A DNA stretch of 64,000 nt, taken from NCBI GenBank assembly GCA_963575675.1, contig CAUYUA010000239.1, forward strand, positions 1 to 64,000. The letters are read 5' to 3'. Below the pieces are notes generated by a model. It was given only the letters and a program-made list of their open reading frames with translations. It was not told the DNA's origin and searched no databases. Made by a program: the position numbers and the translations under genes. This DNA is from CAUYUA01 sp963575675 (lineage in GTDB: Bacteria > Pseudomonadota > Alphaproteobacteria > Azospirillales > Azospirillaceae). Positions 26,936 to 35,498 of this stretch are shown one piece after another. Numbering within the stretch: position 1 is the stretch's first letter; every line of letters starts with the position of its first letter.

Positions 26936-28345
26936 TTAAATGTGAAGTGGACGACCGTCGACCGCCAACGCCGCTTCTTTGACAGTTTCACTTAGAGTCG
27001 GGTGAGCGTGACAAGTTCGCGCGATGTCTTCCGCCGAAGCTCCGAACTCTATCGCCAACACGGCTTCAGCAATCAAAGTTCCGGCATCAGGCCCTACAAT
27101 ATGCACGCCTAAGACGCGATCCGTCCGAGCGTCCGCTAAAATCTTCACGAAACCATCTGTCGACGCCATAGCTCTTGCCCGGCCATTCGCCGAGAATGGG
27201 AACTTCCCAACTTTATAATTCACTCCGTCTCGTTTCAGCTCTTCTTCAGTCTTCCCAACCGCCGCAACTTCCGGCGATGTGTACACAACCGATGGAATTG
27301 CATCATAATTAATGTGGCCGCTCTGTCCGGCCAACATCTCGGCCAAAACGACGCCCTCGTCTTCGGCTTTATGGGCCAACATCGGGCCGTCAATCACGTC
27401 GCCGATCGCGTAAATTCCCGGAGATGTCGTTTGGAAGTGCTTATCCACACGGATGCGCTTCCGTTCGGTCAATTGCACTCCGACTTTCTCCAAGCCCAAT
27501 CCATCAACATACGGGCGTCGGCCAATTGCCGCCAACACGATATCCGCTTCGATGGTTTCTTGCGCTCCAACGCCGACGGCAGGTTCGACGGTCAAGGTCA
27601 CGCCTGTGTCGGATGTCGTCGCATTAACGACTTTTGTGCTCAAACGGAATTTTATGCCTTGTTTGGCCAAAATCCTCTGCATGTTCTTCGAAAGATCGCC
27701 ATCCATACCGGGCATAATGCGATCGAGGAACTCGACGACGGTGACTTCAGCGCCGAGACGTCCCCACACCGAGCCTAGCTCTAAGCCGATGACGCCGCCG
27801 CCGATCACGACCAAACGCTTGGGAACTTCGGTCAACGACAAGGCGCCGGTGGAAGAGACAATCTTATTTTCATCGATCTCGACGCCGGGAACTGAAATTG
27901 GCTCGGAGCCGGTGGCGATGATGATGAAACGGGTTTTGATTTCACGAACCCCCTCGGCCCCAGAAACCTCCACCGTGTCGGCGGCGAGGATTCGACCATG
28001 GCCCCTCGCCCACTCGACTTTATTTTTCTTGAATAAGAAAGCAATTCCAGCGGTGTTGTCTTTCACCACTTTTTCTTTATGCCCCATCATGGCGCGTAAA
28101 TCGAATGAGACGCCTTCGACTTTTACGCCATGTTGTCCCAAATGATGGGCGGTCTCCGCGTATTTCTCCGAGCTGACCAACAACGCTTTCGAAGGAATGC
28201 AACCGACATTCAAACAAGTTCCGCCCAACGTCTCGCGCTTTTCGACGCAGACCGTTTTCAAACCGAGCTGTGCGGCGCGAATCGCTGCAACATACCCTCC
28301 AGGACCACCACCGATGACCACAACATCTACTTTATTATCGACCAT
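26936..28345 (-). CDS. lpdA: Dihydrolipoyl dehydrogenase (E3)
   Basis: 469 residues from ATG 28345, with GGAGAG upstream; an ATG at 28360 is less likely. FAD motif DVVVIGGGPGGYVAAIRAAQ, redox disulfide in GGTCLNVGCIPSKALLVSSE, NAD motif VVIGGGVIGLELGSVWGRLG, and the C-terminal AHAHPTLSE-type element CHAHPTLSETVKEAALAVDG with the catalytic His-Glu pair. It reoxidises lipoyl groups in 2-oxoacid dehydrogenases. No other dehydrogenase subunit is adjacent. Confidence 0.96.
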   Translation of the reverse strand: MVDNKVDVVVIGGGPGGYVAAIRAAQLGLKTVCVEKRETLGGTCLNVGCIPSKALLVSSEKYAETAHHLGQHGVKVEGVSFDLRAMMGHKEKVVKDNTAGIAFLFKKNKVEWARGHGRILAADTVEVSGAEGVREIKTRFIIIATGSEPISVPGVEIDENKIVSSTGALSLTEVPKRLVVIGGGVIGLELGSVWGRLGAEVTVVEFLDRIMPGMDGDLSKNMQRILAKQGIKFRLSTKVVNATTSDTGVTLTVEPAVGVGAQETIEADIVLAAIGRRPYVDGLGLEKVGVQLTERKRIRVDKHFQTTSPGIYAIGDVIDGPMLAHKAEDEGVVLAEMLAGQSGHINYDAIPSVVYTSPEVAAVGKTEEELKRDGVNYKVGKFPFSANGRARAMASTDGFVKILADARTDRVLGVHIVGPDAGTLIAEAVLAIEFGASAEDIARTCHAHPTLSETVKEAALAVDGRPLHI

Positions 28346-28518
28346 TTGTTTTCTCTCCATAAACGCATCTATCGACCGCGTCAGCGTGCGTCCGATTCAG
28401 ACTTACGACAGGTTATCGCGTGTTCTTTTGAGTTCGGCAATTGAGAAAAACGCAAAATCAGCGCGTTTGAGCAAGCAAGAGGAATCTACAATCGAGACGA
28501 CAGCGTCTTGAATAAAAA

Positions 28519-28686
28519 GAAGCGGTCTTCCTCTGGAATCTTTTGTTTGTGTGGTTTGCTTGTATAGAACATTAACAAAGGCAAACAATTCCAGAGGAAG
28601 ATCGTTTCGCGAATAAAGGGAGCTTTCGCTCTTCCCTTATGATCTCCCACGTCCCGGAACACAGTCCCTGGCCCCATCTGATTTTT
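28519..28686. repeat. Family A palindrome with truncated left arm (A3)
   Basis: The left arm retains only the inner AGCGGTCTTCCTCTGGAAT; the right arm (about 28588-28686) is whole and ends GTCCCTGGCCCCATCTGATT. The loop is the reverse complement of the A2 loop (TTTTGTTTGTGTGGTTTGC shared), so this copy lies in the opposite orientation. It is upstream of lpd, between divergent genes. Confidence 0.85.
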
Positions 28687-28770
28687 ATTCAGGATGCTTT
28701 GTCATGAAGCCAATTCATGAAAATTCAGACTATCGTTTCGCGCGGATTTCTGGTTTCCTGTGCATCTGCA

Positions 28771-28950
28771 TTCTAAGAGCCTGTTTGGAGAAAAGATCAA
28801 TGTTTCCAGCGGCTCCGGCAATCATTCATCGAGATCGAAATCTTTTGACCCGCAGCGCTTCCGCCACATTCTGCGGACTTTGATCTTGATGAACCGGCCC
28901 GCCGAAATCTGATGGAAACATTGATCTTTCTTCCGGATATACTCTTAGAA
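28771..28950. repeat. Family C nested palindrome (MITE-like)
   Basis: 180 bp with 38-bp imperfect terminal inverted repeats starting TTCTAAGAG. Within them AAAGATCAATGTTTCCA (28792-28808) pairs perfectly with 28913-28929. Inside are a second stem, CATCGAGATC (28827-28836) with GATCTTGATG (28882-28891), and a third, CCGCAG (28850-28855) with CTGCGG (28871-28876). No clear target duplication. Solo ends occur near 2207, 2849 and 54180. It could also be transcribed as a structured RNA. Confidence 0.75.
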
Positions 28951-29026
28951 AGACGGTTGGCGCAAAGCCGATAAAGCAGATCAAGCAAGAAGACAGATCA
29001 AAAATTGAGATTATAGGATATTGCCC

Positions 29027-29821
29027 GTGTTGACTTCTCCTGCCGATGAGGCGCCGGTAAAATTTTCCATCGTGATTCCAGCATATAACGAAAGCGAGAA
29101 TATTCCTCTCTTGTTGGCGGAAATTGCTGAGGCGTTCGCCGATCGAGGCCCCGTGGAAGTTCTGGTGATCGACGACGGAAGCACGGACAGCATAGCAGAA
29201 AAACTGGCGCCGATTATGAGTGGTCAGACGCCGCTTTGTCCTGTCTTGTCCTCTGACGTGGTTCTCCGAGTTCTTCGTCATCACATGCGCAGTGGACAGA
29301 GCGCGGCGGTGCGCACCGGCGTAAAGGCGGCGCGAGCAGATTGGGTGGGAACGCTGGACGGCGATGGACAAAATGACCCTCGCGATTTGCCGCGCCTGTT
29401 GCAGATCGCTCAAACTGAGGGCGAAGAGGGTCCGGCCATGGTGGGAGGATTGCGACTGACGCGCCGCGACGTTTGGTCAAAACGAGTGGCCTCTCGATTC
29501 GCCAATGCGATTCGCCAAGCGCTGTTGCGTGACGGATGTGTCGATACGGGATGCGGCCTCAAGGTGTTTCGGCGAGATGTATTTTTGGACCTGCCTTATT
29601 TCGGAGCAATGCATCGTTTTCTGCCCGCTTTGGTTCAAGCGTGTGGATATCGAGTTGCATTTGCGCCGGTGGGACATAGACCGCGACATCGAGGCGTTTC
29701 AAAATACGGCAATTTCAGCCGAGGAATGATTGGGATCGTCGATCTATTGGGTGTGTATTGGTTGCGCCGTCGGATTCCGACTCGCAGCCCGGTCAACGAA
29801 GTTATTCCTCGGAAAGATTGA
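29027..29821 (+). CDS. Family 2 glycosyltransferase, polyprenyl-phosphate sugar synthase type
   Basis: About 264 residues from GTG 29027, eight bases after AGGA; TTG 29021 is an alternative. GT-A fold with FSIVIPAYNESENIPLLLAE, VLVIDDGSTDSI, MRSGQSAAVRTGVKAARADW, GTLDGDGQNDP and GCGLKVFRRDVFLDLPYF. It resembles DPM1/ArnC-type enzymes that load a sugar onto polyprenyl phosphate but lacks the two C-terminal transmembrane segments of ArnC. With the LAB_N and GT39 genes that follow, it probably supplies a lipid-linked sugar for lipid A; the sugar is unknown. Confidence 0.88.
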   Translation: MLTSPADEAPVKFSIVIPAYNESENIPLLLAEIAEAFADRGPVEVLVIDDGSTDSIAEKLAPIMSGQTPLCPVLSSDVVLRVLRHHMRSGQSAAVRTGVKAARADWVGTLDGDGQNDPRDLPRLLQIAQTEGEEGPAMVGGLRLTRRDVWSKRVASRFANAIRQALLRDGCVDTGCGLKVFRRDVFLDLPYFGAMHRFLPALVQACGYRVAFAPVGHRPRHRGVSKYGNFSRGMIGIVDLLGVYWLRRRIPTRSPVNEVIPRKD

Positions 29822-30007
29822 GAGTCCGCTTCGAGAAAGAAAAATATTTCCAGTGGATTTCTTCGAGATTTTTGGAAATATTGACGCCATCTCCGAATGG
29901 CCGCCGGCGCCAATGTGCGAAAATATGTTGATTGTTTCGCTGGTTGGTGTAGCTCTCGCCTTCAGATGATTCGGATGCCCTTTTTTCCGCGAAAGCGACG
30001 ATAACAC

Positions 30008-30319
30008 ATGAATTGGTTTCACGACAAATCCACCATTGATCTTGTCTGGACGGGAATCGGTCTGTTTGGACAATTGTTGTTTTCGATGCGCTTTCTTTAC
30101 CAGTGGTTCAAAAGCGAGCAAGTCAAACGCAGCGTCGTGCCTGAAGCGTTTTGGTATTTTAGTCTTGCCGGAGGAATAACGCTTTTAACTTACGCCATTC
30201 GCCAAAAAGATTTGGTGTTCGTCATAGGGCAAGGCAGTGGTTTATTCATCTACGTGCGTAATATTGTGTTGATTCGCCAAGAAAAGAAACGTTGCGCCCT
30301 CACAGAGTCGAATTCATAG
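30008..30319 (+). CDS. Small membrane protein with LAB_N (lipid A biosynthesis N-terminal) domain
   Basis: 103 residues, three predicted membrane segments: IDLVWTGIGLFGQLLFSMRF, PEAFWYFSLAGGITLLTYAI, and LVFVIGQGSGLFIYVRNIVL. The QLLFSMRFLYQWFKSEQVKR and PEAFWYFSLAGG motifs are those of the LAB_N domain, found as the N-terminus of some LpxB proteins or alone beside GT2/GT39 genes. Probably assists transport or use of the lipid-linked sugar; this is inferred from context. Confidence 0.9.
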   Translation: MNWFHDKSTIDLVWTGIGLFGQLLFSMRFLYQWFKSEQVKRSVVPEAFWYFSLAGGITLLTYAIRQKDLVFVIGQGSGLFIYVRNIVLIRQEKKRCALTESNS

Positions 30320-30399
30320 TTTTCCGGAAGAGGATTCTATCCGTTAAGGCATAGATATCTTTGTTCGGACAGGTTTTAATATCGGCACGCAAAAAAACA

Positions 30400-30600
30400 T
30401 GTATAGTCTGCTCGCTCGAAAATCTGAAAAGAAGACGTAAAGGAAAGGCCAGGGCTCCGCCCTGTATCCGCCAAAAGCCGAAAGGCCTTTGGAAATCACG
30501 ACTTGGAGACCAAGGCAGCAGAAGGCGCAAGAGCCGTTTTAATTTGGTGAAACCGCAAAAGACGCTGATGCGTTTTTTGCCTTTTGCGCCCTTTGATTGT
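30400..30600 (-). repeat. Family B MITE-like repeat, diverged
   Basis: Read on the minus strand it has the GGCCTTTCGGC/CTTTTGGCGG palindrome, CAGGGCGGAGCCCTGG (about 30448-30463), CCTTTCCTTTACGTCTTC and TTTCAGATTTTCGAGCGAGC, followed by AGACTATACATG, in the family order. The far end, near 30600, is weakly conserved. It lies between the LAB_N and GT39 genes. Confidence 0.65.
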
Positions 30601-30650
30601 TGTTCGGTTTTTTAGACAAAATTCACGTTCTCGCGTCAGGAGACCCAACC

Positions 30651-32300
30651 ATGACGGGCGTCCGGCTGGTTCAAATCTTGCTGTTGCTAAAACTCTGCGC
30701 CGTGTTGTTTTTGCCGGGAACCTTCGTGTTGCCGCCGTTCGATCGCGATGAAGCGCGATTTGCTCAGGCGACGCGACAGATGGTGGAAAGTCGCGACTTC
30801 ATCGACATTCGCTTCCAGGAGGAAGCGCGACATAAGAAACCAATCGGAATTTATTGGCTTCAAGCGGCTGCGGTCGAAGCTGTGGGGCTTGGAGAGTCAT
30901 CACCGATCTGGGTTTATCGTTTGCCGTCGATTATCGGCGCGACTCTGGCGGTGTTGTTGACCGCATGGGTTGGAGGACGGCTCTTTGGCTCGGGAACGGG
31001 AGTCTTGGCTGCGGCGATGCTGGCGGGATGCGTGGTGATGGGCGTAGAAGCGCGCATGGCCAAAACCGACGCCGTGCTGTTGGCCTTGATCATTGCGGCG
31101 CAAGGCGCGTTGGCGCAGATATATCTTGATCGCGACAACCCTCGAAAACCCTGGCGCATGCCGATGTTGTTTTGGGCGGCGCAAGGCGCGGCGATCTTGA
31201 TCAAAGGGCCTATCGGACCGATGATTTCATTCGGAACCATCTTCGGATTGATGATGGTGGATTGGCGACTCGGTTGGTTGCGGCGACTACGGCCGATTTT
31301 GGGTTTGCTGTTGCTGTTGGCGATCGTTCTGCCATGGCTGATCGCCATAGGCGTGCGGACGGACGGCGCTTTCTTTATTGAATCGCTTGGCCGCGATTTG
31401 CTGGGCAAAGTCGCATCCGGTCAAGAGTCCAAAGGTTTTCCTCCTGGGTTCTATATTGCGACGTTTTGGGGAACTTTTGCGCCGTTCTCATTTTTGACGT
31501 TGTTGTCTCTGCCCTGGATTTGGTCCACACGCCGTGATCCTGCGACGCGTTTTTGTTTGGCCTGGATCATTCCCGCATGGTTGGTTTTTGAATTCATTCC
31601 GACCAAGCTGTTTCACTATACTTTGCCGGTGTTTCCGGCCTTGGCGTTGCTGACCGCCCGCGCTGTTTTGGACTCGTTTGGACGCGGCGGCTCGTGGCGT
31701 CGACGGCGGGCGCTTGGATGGTTGGCGGGAGGATTGGGGATCATCAGCGTCGGCGGCGTCGCCGGCGGCGTCGCCGCTTTGCCGTGGTTCCTCGAACAGA
31801 GAATCGAGCCCGCGCCTATTGCGGCGGCTTCCGTGCTTCTGATCTCCGTTTGCGTTGGGTTGTGGTTGATTCGACGTGGCGCCCCCATTCGCGCCGTTTC
31901 GATGATCTTGATCGCCTTCTCGGTTTTTTCCATTGCGACGTATCAGTTCGTTCTACCTAATCTTGACGACGTGTGGATCAGTCGGCGCGCGGCGCAGATT
32001 GTGGCCCGCGAGTCGCGTTGTCCGACGCCGGTTGTGGCGTCGGCAGGTTATGGCGAGCCGAGTTTGGTGTTTCTATTGGGAACCAAGACTCGCACGGGAA
32101 GCGGCGGGGTTGCGGCGGAAATGTTGAAATCCGATCCCAAATGCGGCTTGGCTTTCGTGTCGAAAGAGGAAGAGGCTGTTTTTCGAGAAGCTTTGGGTGG
32201 ACAAGAAACGCAGACGCTGGGGATGATCGAAGGCGTCAACTACTCACGAGGCAAAAAGGTTCAGCTAAATCTTTATGCAATGAAGGCCGATCCGAAGTAA
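30651..32300 (+). CDS. ArnT-like GT39 glycosyltransferase
   Basis: 549 residues from ATG 30651, preceded by TCAGGAGA. It is a polytopic membrane protein. The first periplasmic loop carries LPPFDRDEARFAQATRQMVE, with the acidic motif of GT39/ArnT enzymes, then FIDIRFQEEARHKKPIGIYW. About ten further hydrophobic segments follow (GAAILIKGPIGPMISFGTIF; LLLLLAIVLPWLIAIGV), and a short soluble C-terminal domain. Known members transfer a sugar from a polyprenyl phosphate to lipid A in the periplasm. With the two genes before it this looks like a lipid A decoration cassette. Confidence 0.9.
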   Translation: MTGVRLVQILLLLKLCAVLFLPGTFVLPPFDRDEARFAQATRQMVESRDFIDIRFQEEARHKKPIGIYWLQAAAVEAVGLGESSPIWVYRLPSIIGATLAVLLTAWVGGRLFGSGTGVLAAAMLAGCVVMGVEARMAKTDAVLLALIIAAQGALAQIYLDRDNPRKPWRMPMLFWAAQGAAILIKGPIGPMISFGTIFGLMMVDWRLGWLRRLRPILGLLLLLAIVLPWLIAIGVRTDGAFFIESLGRDLLGKVASGQESKGFPPGFYIATFWGTFAPFSFLTLLSLPWIWSTRRDPATRFCLAWIIPAWLVFEFIPTKLFHYTLPVFPALALLTARAVLDSFGRGGSWRRRRALGWLAGGLGIISVGGVAGGVAALPWFLEQRIEPAPIAAASVLLISVCVGLWLIRRGAPIRAVSMILIAFSVFSIATYQFVLPNLDDVWISRRAAQIVARESRCPTPVVASAGYGEPSLVFLLGTKTRTGSGGVAAEMLKSDPKCGLAFVSKEEEAVFREALGGQETQTLGMIEGVNYSRGKKVQLNLYAMKADPK

Positions 32301-32332
32301 ACCAAAGTAATATGGAGCAATAGCGCTCAACA

Positions 32333-32427
32333 AAAATTAAATGTGGTTAGGAACTGTGTTCCTGGTCGCTCGGGATCATAAGAGGGGGCGCCCTCCCCCT
32401 CTTGATTCGCGAAGCGATTTTCCCCCG
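32333..32427 (+). repeat. Single family A arm (A4)
   Basis: AAATTAAATGTGGTTAGGAA, then CTGTGTTCCTGGTCGC, GGGATCATAAGAGGGGG and ATTCGCGAAGCGATTTTCCC follow the left-arm order; the GGGGG/CCCCC hairpin inside is kept. No right arm follows. It lies between the GT39 gene and the rpsB promoter region. Confidence 0.75.
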
Positions 32428-32516
32428 GCGCGCTTTTTCTATAAAAAACATAACTTTATTTAGAAAATATGTTTCATGAATCCCGTGCTTTGAGCCGTTT
32501 CCTTCCTGCTTTCTGA

Positions 32517-32545
32517 TTGCCAAACGCAAAACGTCACGGTATTAA
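32517..32545 (+). promoter_or_regulatory. Candidate promoter for rpsB
   Basis: TTGCCA (32517-32522), 17-base spacer, TATTAA (32540-32545), about 100 bp upstream of the rpsB start. This leaves a leader of some 95 nt. The first ORF-like frame in the leader has no support. Confidence 0.45.
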
Positions 32546-32646
32546 ATCAAAGTAAATCAGATCCACACGCGAGCAATCCAAATCCGGTGCTTGTAATTAA
32601 GGTGTTCGCTCGCGGCGGCAAAACCGGAAAAAGGACGAATCACACC

Positions 32647-33411
32647 ATGGCGATGCCAACCTACTCAATGCGCCGACTGATCGAAGCCGGCGTCCACTTC
32701 GGCCATCACACCCGTCGTTGGAACCCGAAAATGCAGCCCTATTTGTTTGGGGTGCGCAACGGCGTCCATATCATCGATCTCGAACAAACATCTCCGATGC
32801 TCCATCGGGCGATGACTGCCGTGCGCGATGTCGTCGCCGGTGGTGGGCGCGTGCTGTTCATCGGCACCAAGCGCCAAGCACAAGAACGTGTGGCGGAAGC
32901 TGCGCGTCGCTGCGGACAATATTATGTCAACCATCGTTGGCTCGGCGGCATGCTGACCAACTGGAAAACGATTTCTCAATCGATTCGCCGTCTGCGCGAA
33001 ATGGAAGACCGTTTGGCCGAAGGTCAAGCCGGCTTGACCAAAAAAGAGACGCTGCAATTGACGCGCGAGCGTGACAAACTCGAAAGAGCGCTCGGCGGTA
33101 TTAAGGAAATGGGCGGATTGCCCGATATTCTGTTTATCATCGACACCAATAAAGAATCAATCGCGGTGAAGGAAGCCAATAAGCTCGGCATTCCCGTGGT
33201 GGCGGTGATCGACAGCAATTCAGACCCGGACGGCGTGGCGTTCCCCATTCCCGGCAACGACGACGCGTTGCGCGCGATAGATCTTTATTGCGACCTTGTC
33301 TCCGGCGCAGTGCTCGACGGCTTGCAGGCCGAAGCGGTTGCCGCCGGAATCGATGTCGGCGCCGACGAAGAAGTGAGCGACGTCGCTCCGGAAGGTGGAG
33401 AGGCAGAGTAA
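32647..33411 (+). CDS. rpsB: 30S ribosomal protein S2
   Basis: 254 residues from ATG 32647; AAGGA lies upstream. S2 signatures: MRRLIEAGVHFGHHTRRWNP, FGVRNGVHIIDLEQT, FIGTKRQAQERVAEAARRCG, NHRWLGGMLTNWKTI, LPDILFIIDTNKESIAVKEA and IPVVAVIDSNSDPDGVAFPI. The acidic C-terminal tail is usual in alphaproteobacteria. Start of the large plus-strand cluster. Confidence 0.98.
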   Translation: MAMPTYSMRRLIEAGVHFGHHTRRWNPKMQPYLFGVRNGVHIIDLEQTSPMLHRAMTAVRDVVAGGGRVLFIGTKRQAQERVAEAARRCGQYYVNHRWLGGMLTNWKTISQSIRRLREMEDRLAEGQAGLTKKETLQLTRERDKLERALGGIKEMGGLPDILFIIDTNKESIAVKEANKLGIPVVAVIDSNSDPDGVAFPIPGNDDALRAIDLYCDLVSGAVLDGLQAEAVAAGIDVGADEEVSDVAPEGGEAE

Positions 33412-33745
33412 AGCAGCAACGCTCCGCGCCAGCAATGAAACGGAGCAACGTAAGGCGTGTTGTTCCCTTGCCCCTTTCCGATCTCTTACCGCCGAACAAA
33501 CGCGGTTAAAGAGATCGTTGCAGCGGGGCAAGGGATGTTTGCTTGAGCGGGCGCCGGGCGCTGCCGGAGTAAAGAGTTGGGCACAATTAGAGCGACGCAC
33601 GTTGGAGTGTTGAGCGCTCGAAATTCCAAGCCCAAGAAATGATGGACCGGGTGAAGGCCGCGAGGTTTGCGAAGAAATAACGTCGCAAGCCGGTTCGCAT
33701 CGGCCCTTCGCCGAATCGGACAAATTTGAGGAAAGAGACGGAACA
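33412..33745 (+). ncRNA. Structured rpsB-tsf intergenic region, candidate regulatory RNA
   Basis: 334 bp without a gene, folding into two strong hairpins. The first pairs GCTCCG (33421-33426) with CGGAGC (33441-33446). The second is a long compound stem: TCCCTTGCCCC (33464-33474) with GGGGCAAGGGA (33525-33535), GATCTCTT (33480-33487) with AAGAGATC (33509-33516), and ACCGC with GCGGT inside. No T-run follows, so it is not an ordinary terminator. It could be an attenuator, a processing site or part of a tsf leader. GAGGAAAGAGACGG before tsf supplies the ribosome site. Confidence 0.5.
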
Positions 33746-34675
33746 ATGGCCGAAATCACCGCTTCGCTGGTCAAAACTCTGCGCGAAAAGACCGGCGCCG
33801 GGATGATGGATTGCAAAAAAGCCTTGAACGAAACCGCCGGAGATTTGGAAGCGGCGGTGGATTGGTTACGTAAAAAAGGCTTGGCGGCTGCGGCGAAAAA
33901 AGCCGGTCGAGTCGCAGCGGAGGGATTGGTCGCTGTGGCGACGCGCGGCGCCGTCGGCGCCGTGGTCGAACTGAACGCCGAAACCGATTTCGTGGCCCGG
34001 AACGACAAGTTTCAAGCCTTCGTCGCGAAGTTGGCCGAACTCGCTCTGTCGGGAGACGGAACGGTCGAGTCTCTCAACCAAACAGTCATTCCGGAAACCG
34101 GGCAAACCGTCGCTGAAACGCTGACCCAATTGGTGGCGACCATCGGCGAAAACATGGCGCTGCGTCGGGTTAAAAGGTTGGCCGTGCCTCAAGGGGCTGT
34201 GGTCAGCTACATGCATAGCGCTTTGGTTCCGAATCTGGGGAAAATCGGCGTGTTGATTGGTTTGGAGACCAGCAGCGCACACGCCGCCGTGTCGGAGCTT
34301 GGCAAGAAATTGGCGATGCACATTGCCGCCGCCCGTCCGGACGCCACGACCATTGATGAGGTTGATCCTTCGGCGCTCGATCGGGAGCGCAACATTCTAA
34401 CCGAACAAGCCCAAGGCAGCGGAAAATCCGCCGAAATCATTGCAAAGATGGTGGAAGGTCGTCTGCGCAAGTATTATGAAGAAGTGGTGCTGCTGGAACA
34501 AGTCTTCGTGATCGATGGTGAAAGCCGCGTGAAAAAAGTGGTCGAAGCGGCGGCGAAAGACGCCGGAGCGCCGATCAAAGTCACCGGTTTCGCACGCTTC
34601 CAGTTGGGCGAAGGCGTAGAAAAAGCGCAAACTGATTTCGCCGCCGAAGTGGCGGCCGCAGTCGGTCAGGGTTAA
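33746..34675 (+). CDS. tsf: Translation elongation factor Ts
   Basis: 309 residues. MAEITASLVKTLREKTGAGM, MDCKKALNETAGDLEAAVDW and LRKKGLAAAAKKAGRVAAEG form the N-terminal UBA-like domain; the core includes AVVELNAETDFVARNDKFQA with the EF-Tu-contacting TDFV motif. It catalyses GDP release from EF-Tu. Full length for the family. Confidence 0.98.
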   Translation: MAEITASLVKTLREKTGAGMMDCKKALNETAGDLEAAVDWLRKKGLAAAAKKAGRVAAEGLVAVATRGAVGAVVELNAETDFVARNDKFQAFVAKLAELALSGDGTVESLNQTVIPETGQTVAETLTQLVATIGENMALRRVKRLAVPQGAVVSYMHSALVPNLGKIGVLIGLETSSAHAAVSELGKKLAMHIAAARPDATTIDEVDPSALDRERNILTEQAQGSGKSAEIIAKMVEGRLRKYYEEVVLLEQVFVIDGESRVKKVVEAAAKDAGAPIKVTGFARFQLGEGVEKAQTDFAAEVAAAVGQG

Positions 34676-34715
34676 TCGACGCATGACCGGCAACCACAAT
34701 CAAATGGAGGGCGGG

Positions 34716-35492
34716 ATGTCGGTCAATGCTTCGGCAACCGGCGCTTCGGCAACCGGCGGCGCTCAAACTCGTTGCGCCGCCCCTTATCGCAGAGTGTTGC
34801 TCAAAGTTTCCGGCGAAGCGTTGATGGGGCGACGAGACTATGGTCTTGATCCGGACGTAATTGCGCGCGTCGCTCAAGACATCAAGTCGGTCTTGGCGTT
34901 GGGCGTGCAAGTGTGCGCCGTCATCGGAGGCGGCAATATTTTTCGCGGTTTGTCAGGGGCGGCGACGGGTATGGAGCGGGCCTCTGCGGATTATATGGGA
35001 ATGTTGGCGACGCTGATCAACGCGCTGGCCATGCAGAGCGCCTTGGAAGGTTTGGGGGTGCAAACGCGGGTGCAGTCGGCGATCCCGATGGCGACCGTGT
35101 GTGAACCCTATATTCGTCGTCGCGCGGTTCGACATATGGAAAAAGGTCGTGTCGTGATCTTCGGCGCCGGAACCGGCAATCCGTTTTTCACCACAGACAC
35201 GGCGGCGGCTTTGCGGGCTTCGGAAATGGGGTGCGACGCTCTTCTGAAGGGCACAAAAGTTGATGGCGTGTACTCCGCCGACCCCGTGAAAGACTCCAAT
35301 GCGCGTCGCTATGAAAGCCTGAGTTACTTGGAGGTTCTTTCCAAGGATCTGCAAGTCATGGATGCAAGCGCTATTTCTTTGGCGCGGCAAAATCATATTC
35401 CGGTTTTGGTTTTTTCCATCCACACCGCTGGCGCATTCGCCGAGGTCGTGTCCGGACGCGGTCGGTTCACGATCATTAGGGAGGAGGCATAG
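34716..35492 (+). CDS. pyrH: UMP kinase
   Basis: 258 residues from ATG 34716, directly supported by GGAGGGCGGG; an upstream ATG at 34683 lacks such a site. Signatures: YRRVLLKVSGEALMGRRDYG, VCAVIGGGNIFRGLSGAATG, MERASADYMGMLATLINALA, GAGTGNPFFTTDTAAALRAS, ALLKGTKVDGVYSADPVKDS. Phosphorylates UMP for pyrimidine nucleotide synthesis. The N-terminus holds a repeated SATGASATGG stretch, which looks non-conserved. Confidence 0.97.
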   Translation: MSVNASATGASATGGAQTRCAAPYRRVLLKVSGEALMGRRDYGLDPDVIARVAQDIKSVLALGVQVCAVIGGGNIFRGLSGAATGMERASADYMGMLATLINALAMQSALEGLGVQTRVQSAIPMATVCEPYIRRRAVRHMEKGRVVIFGAGTGNPFFTTDTAAALRASEMGCDALLKGTKVDGVYSADPVKDSNARRYESLSYLEVLSKDLQVMDASAISLARQNHIPVLVFSIHTAGAFAEVVSGRGRFTIIREEA

Positions 35493-35498
35493 AACTCG

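Noticed and set aside
27438..27450. TTATCCACA, a DnaA-box-like 9-mer
   Set aside because: Single site inside the lpd coding sequence with no cluster of boxes or AT-rich unwinding region; not evidence for an origin.
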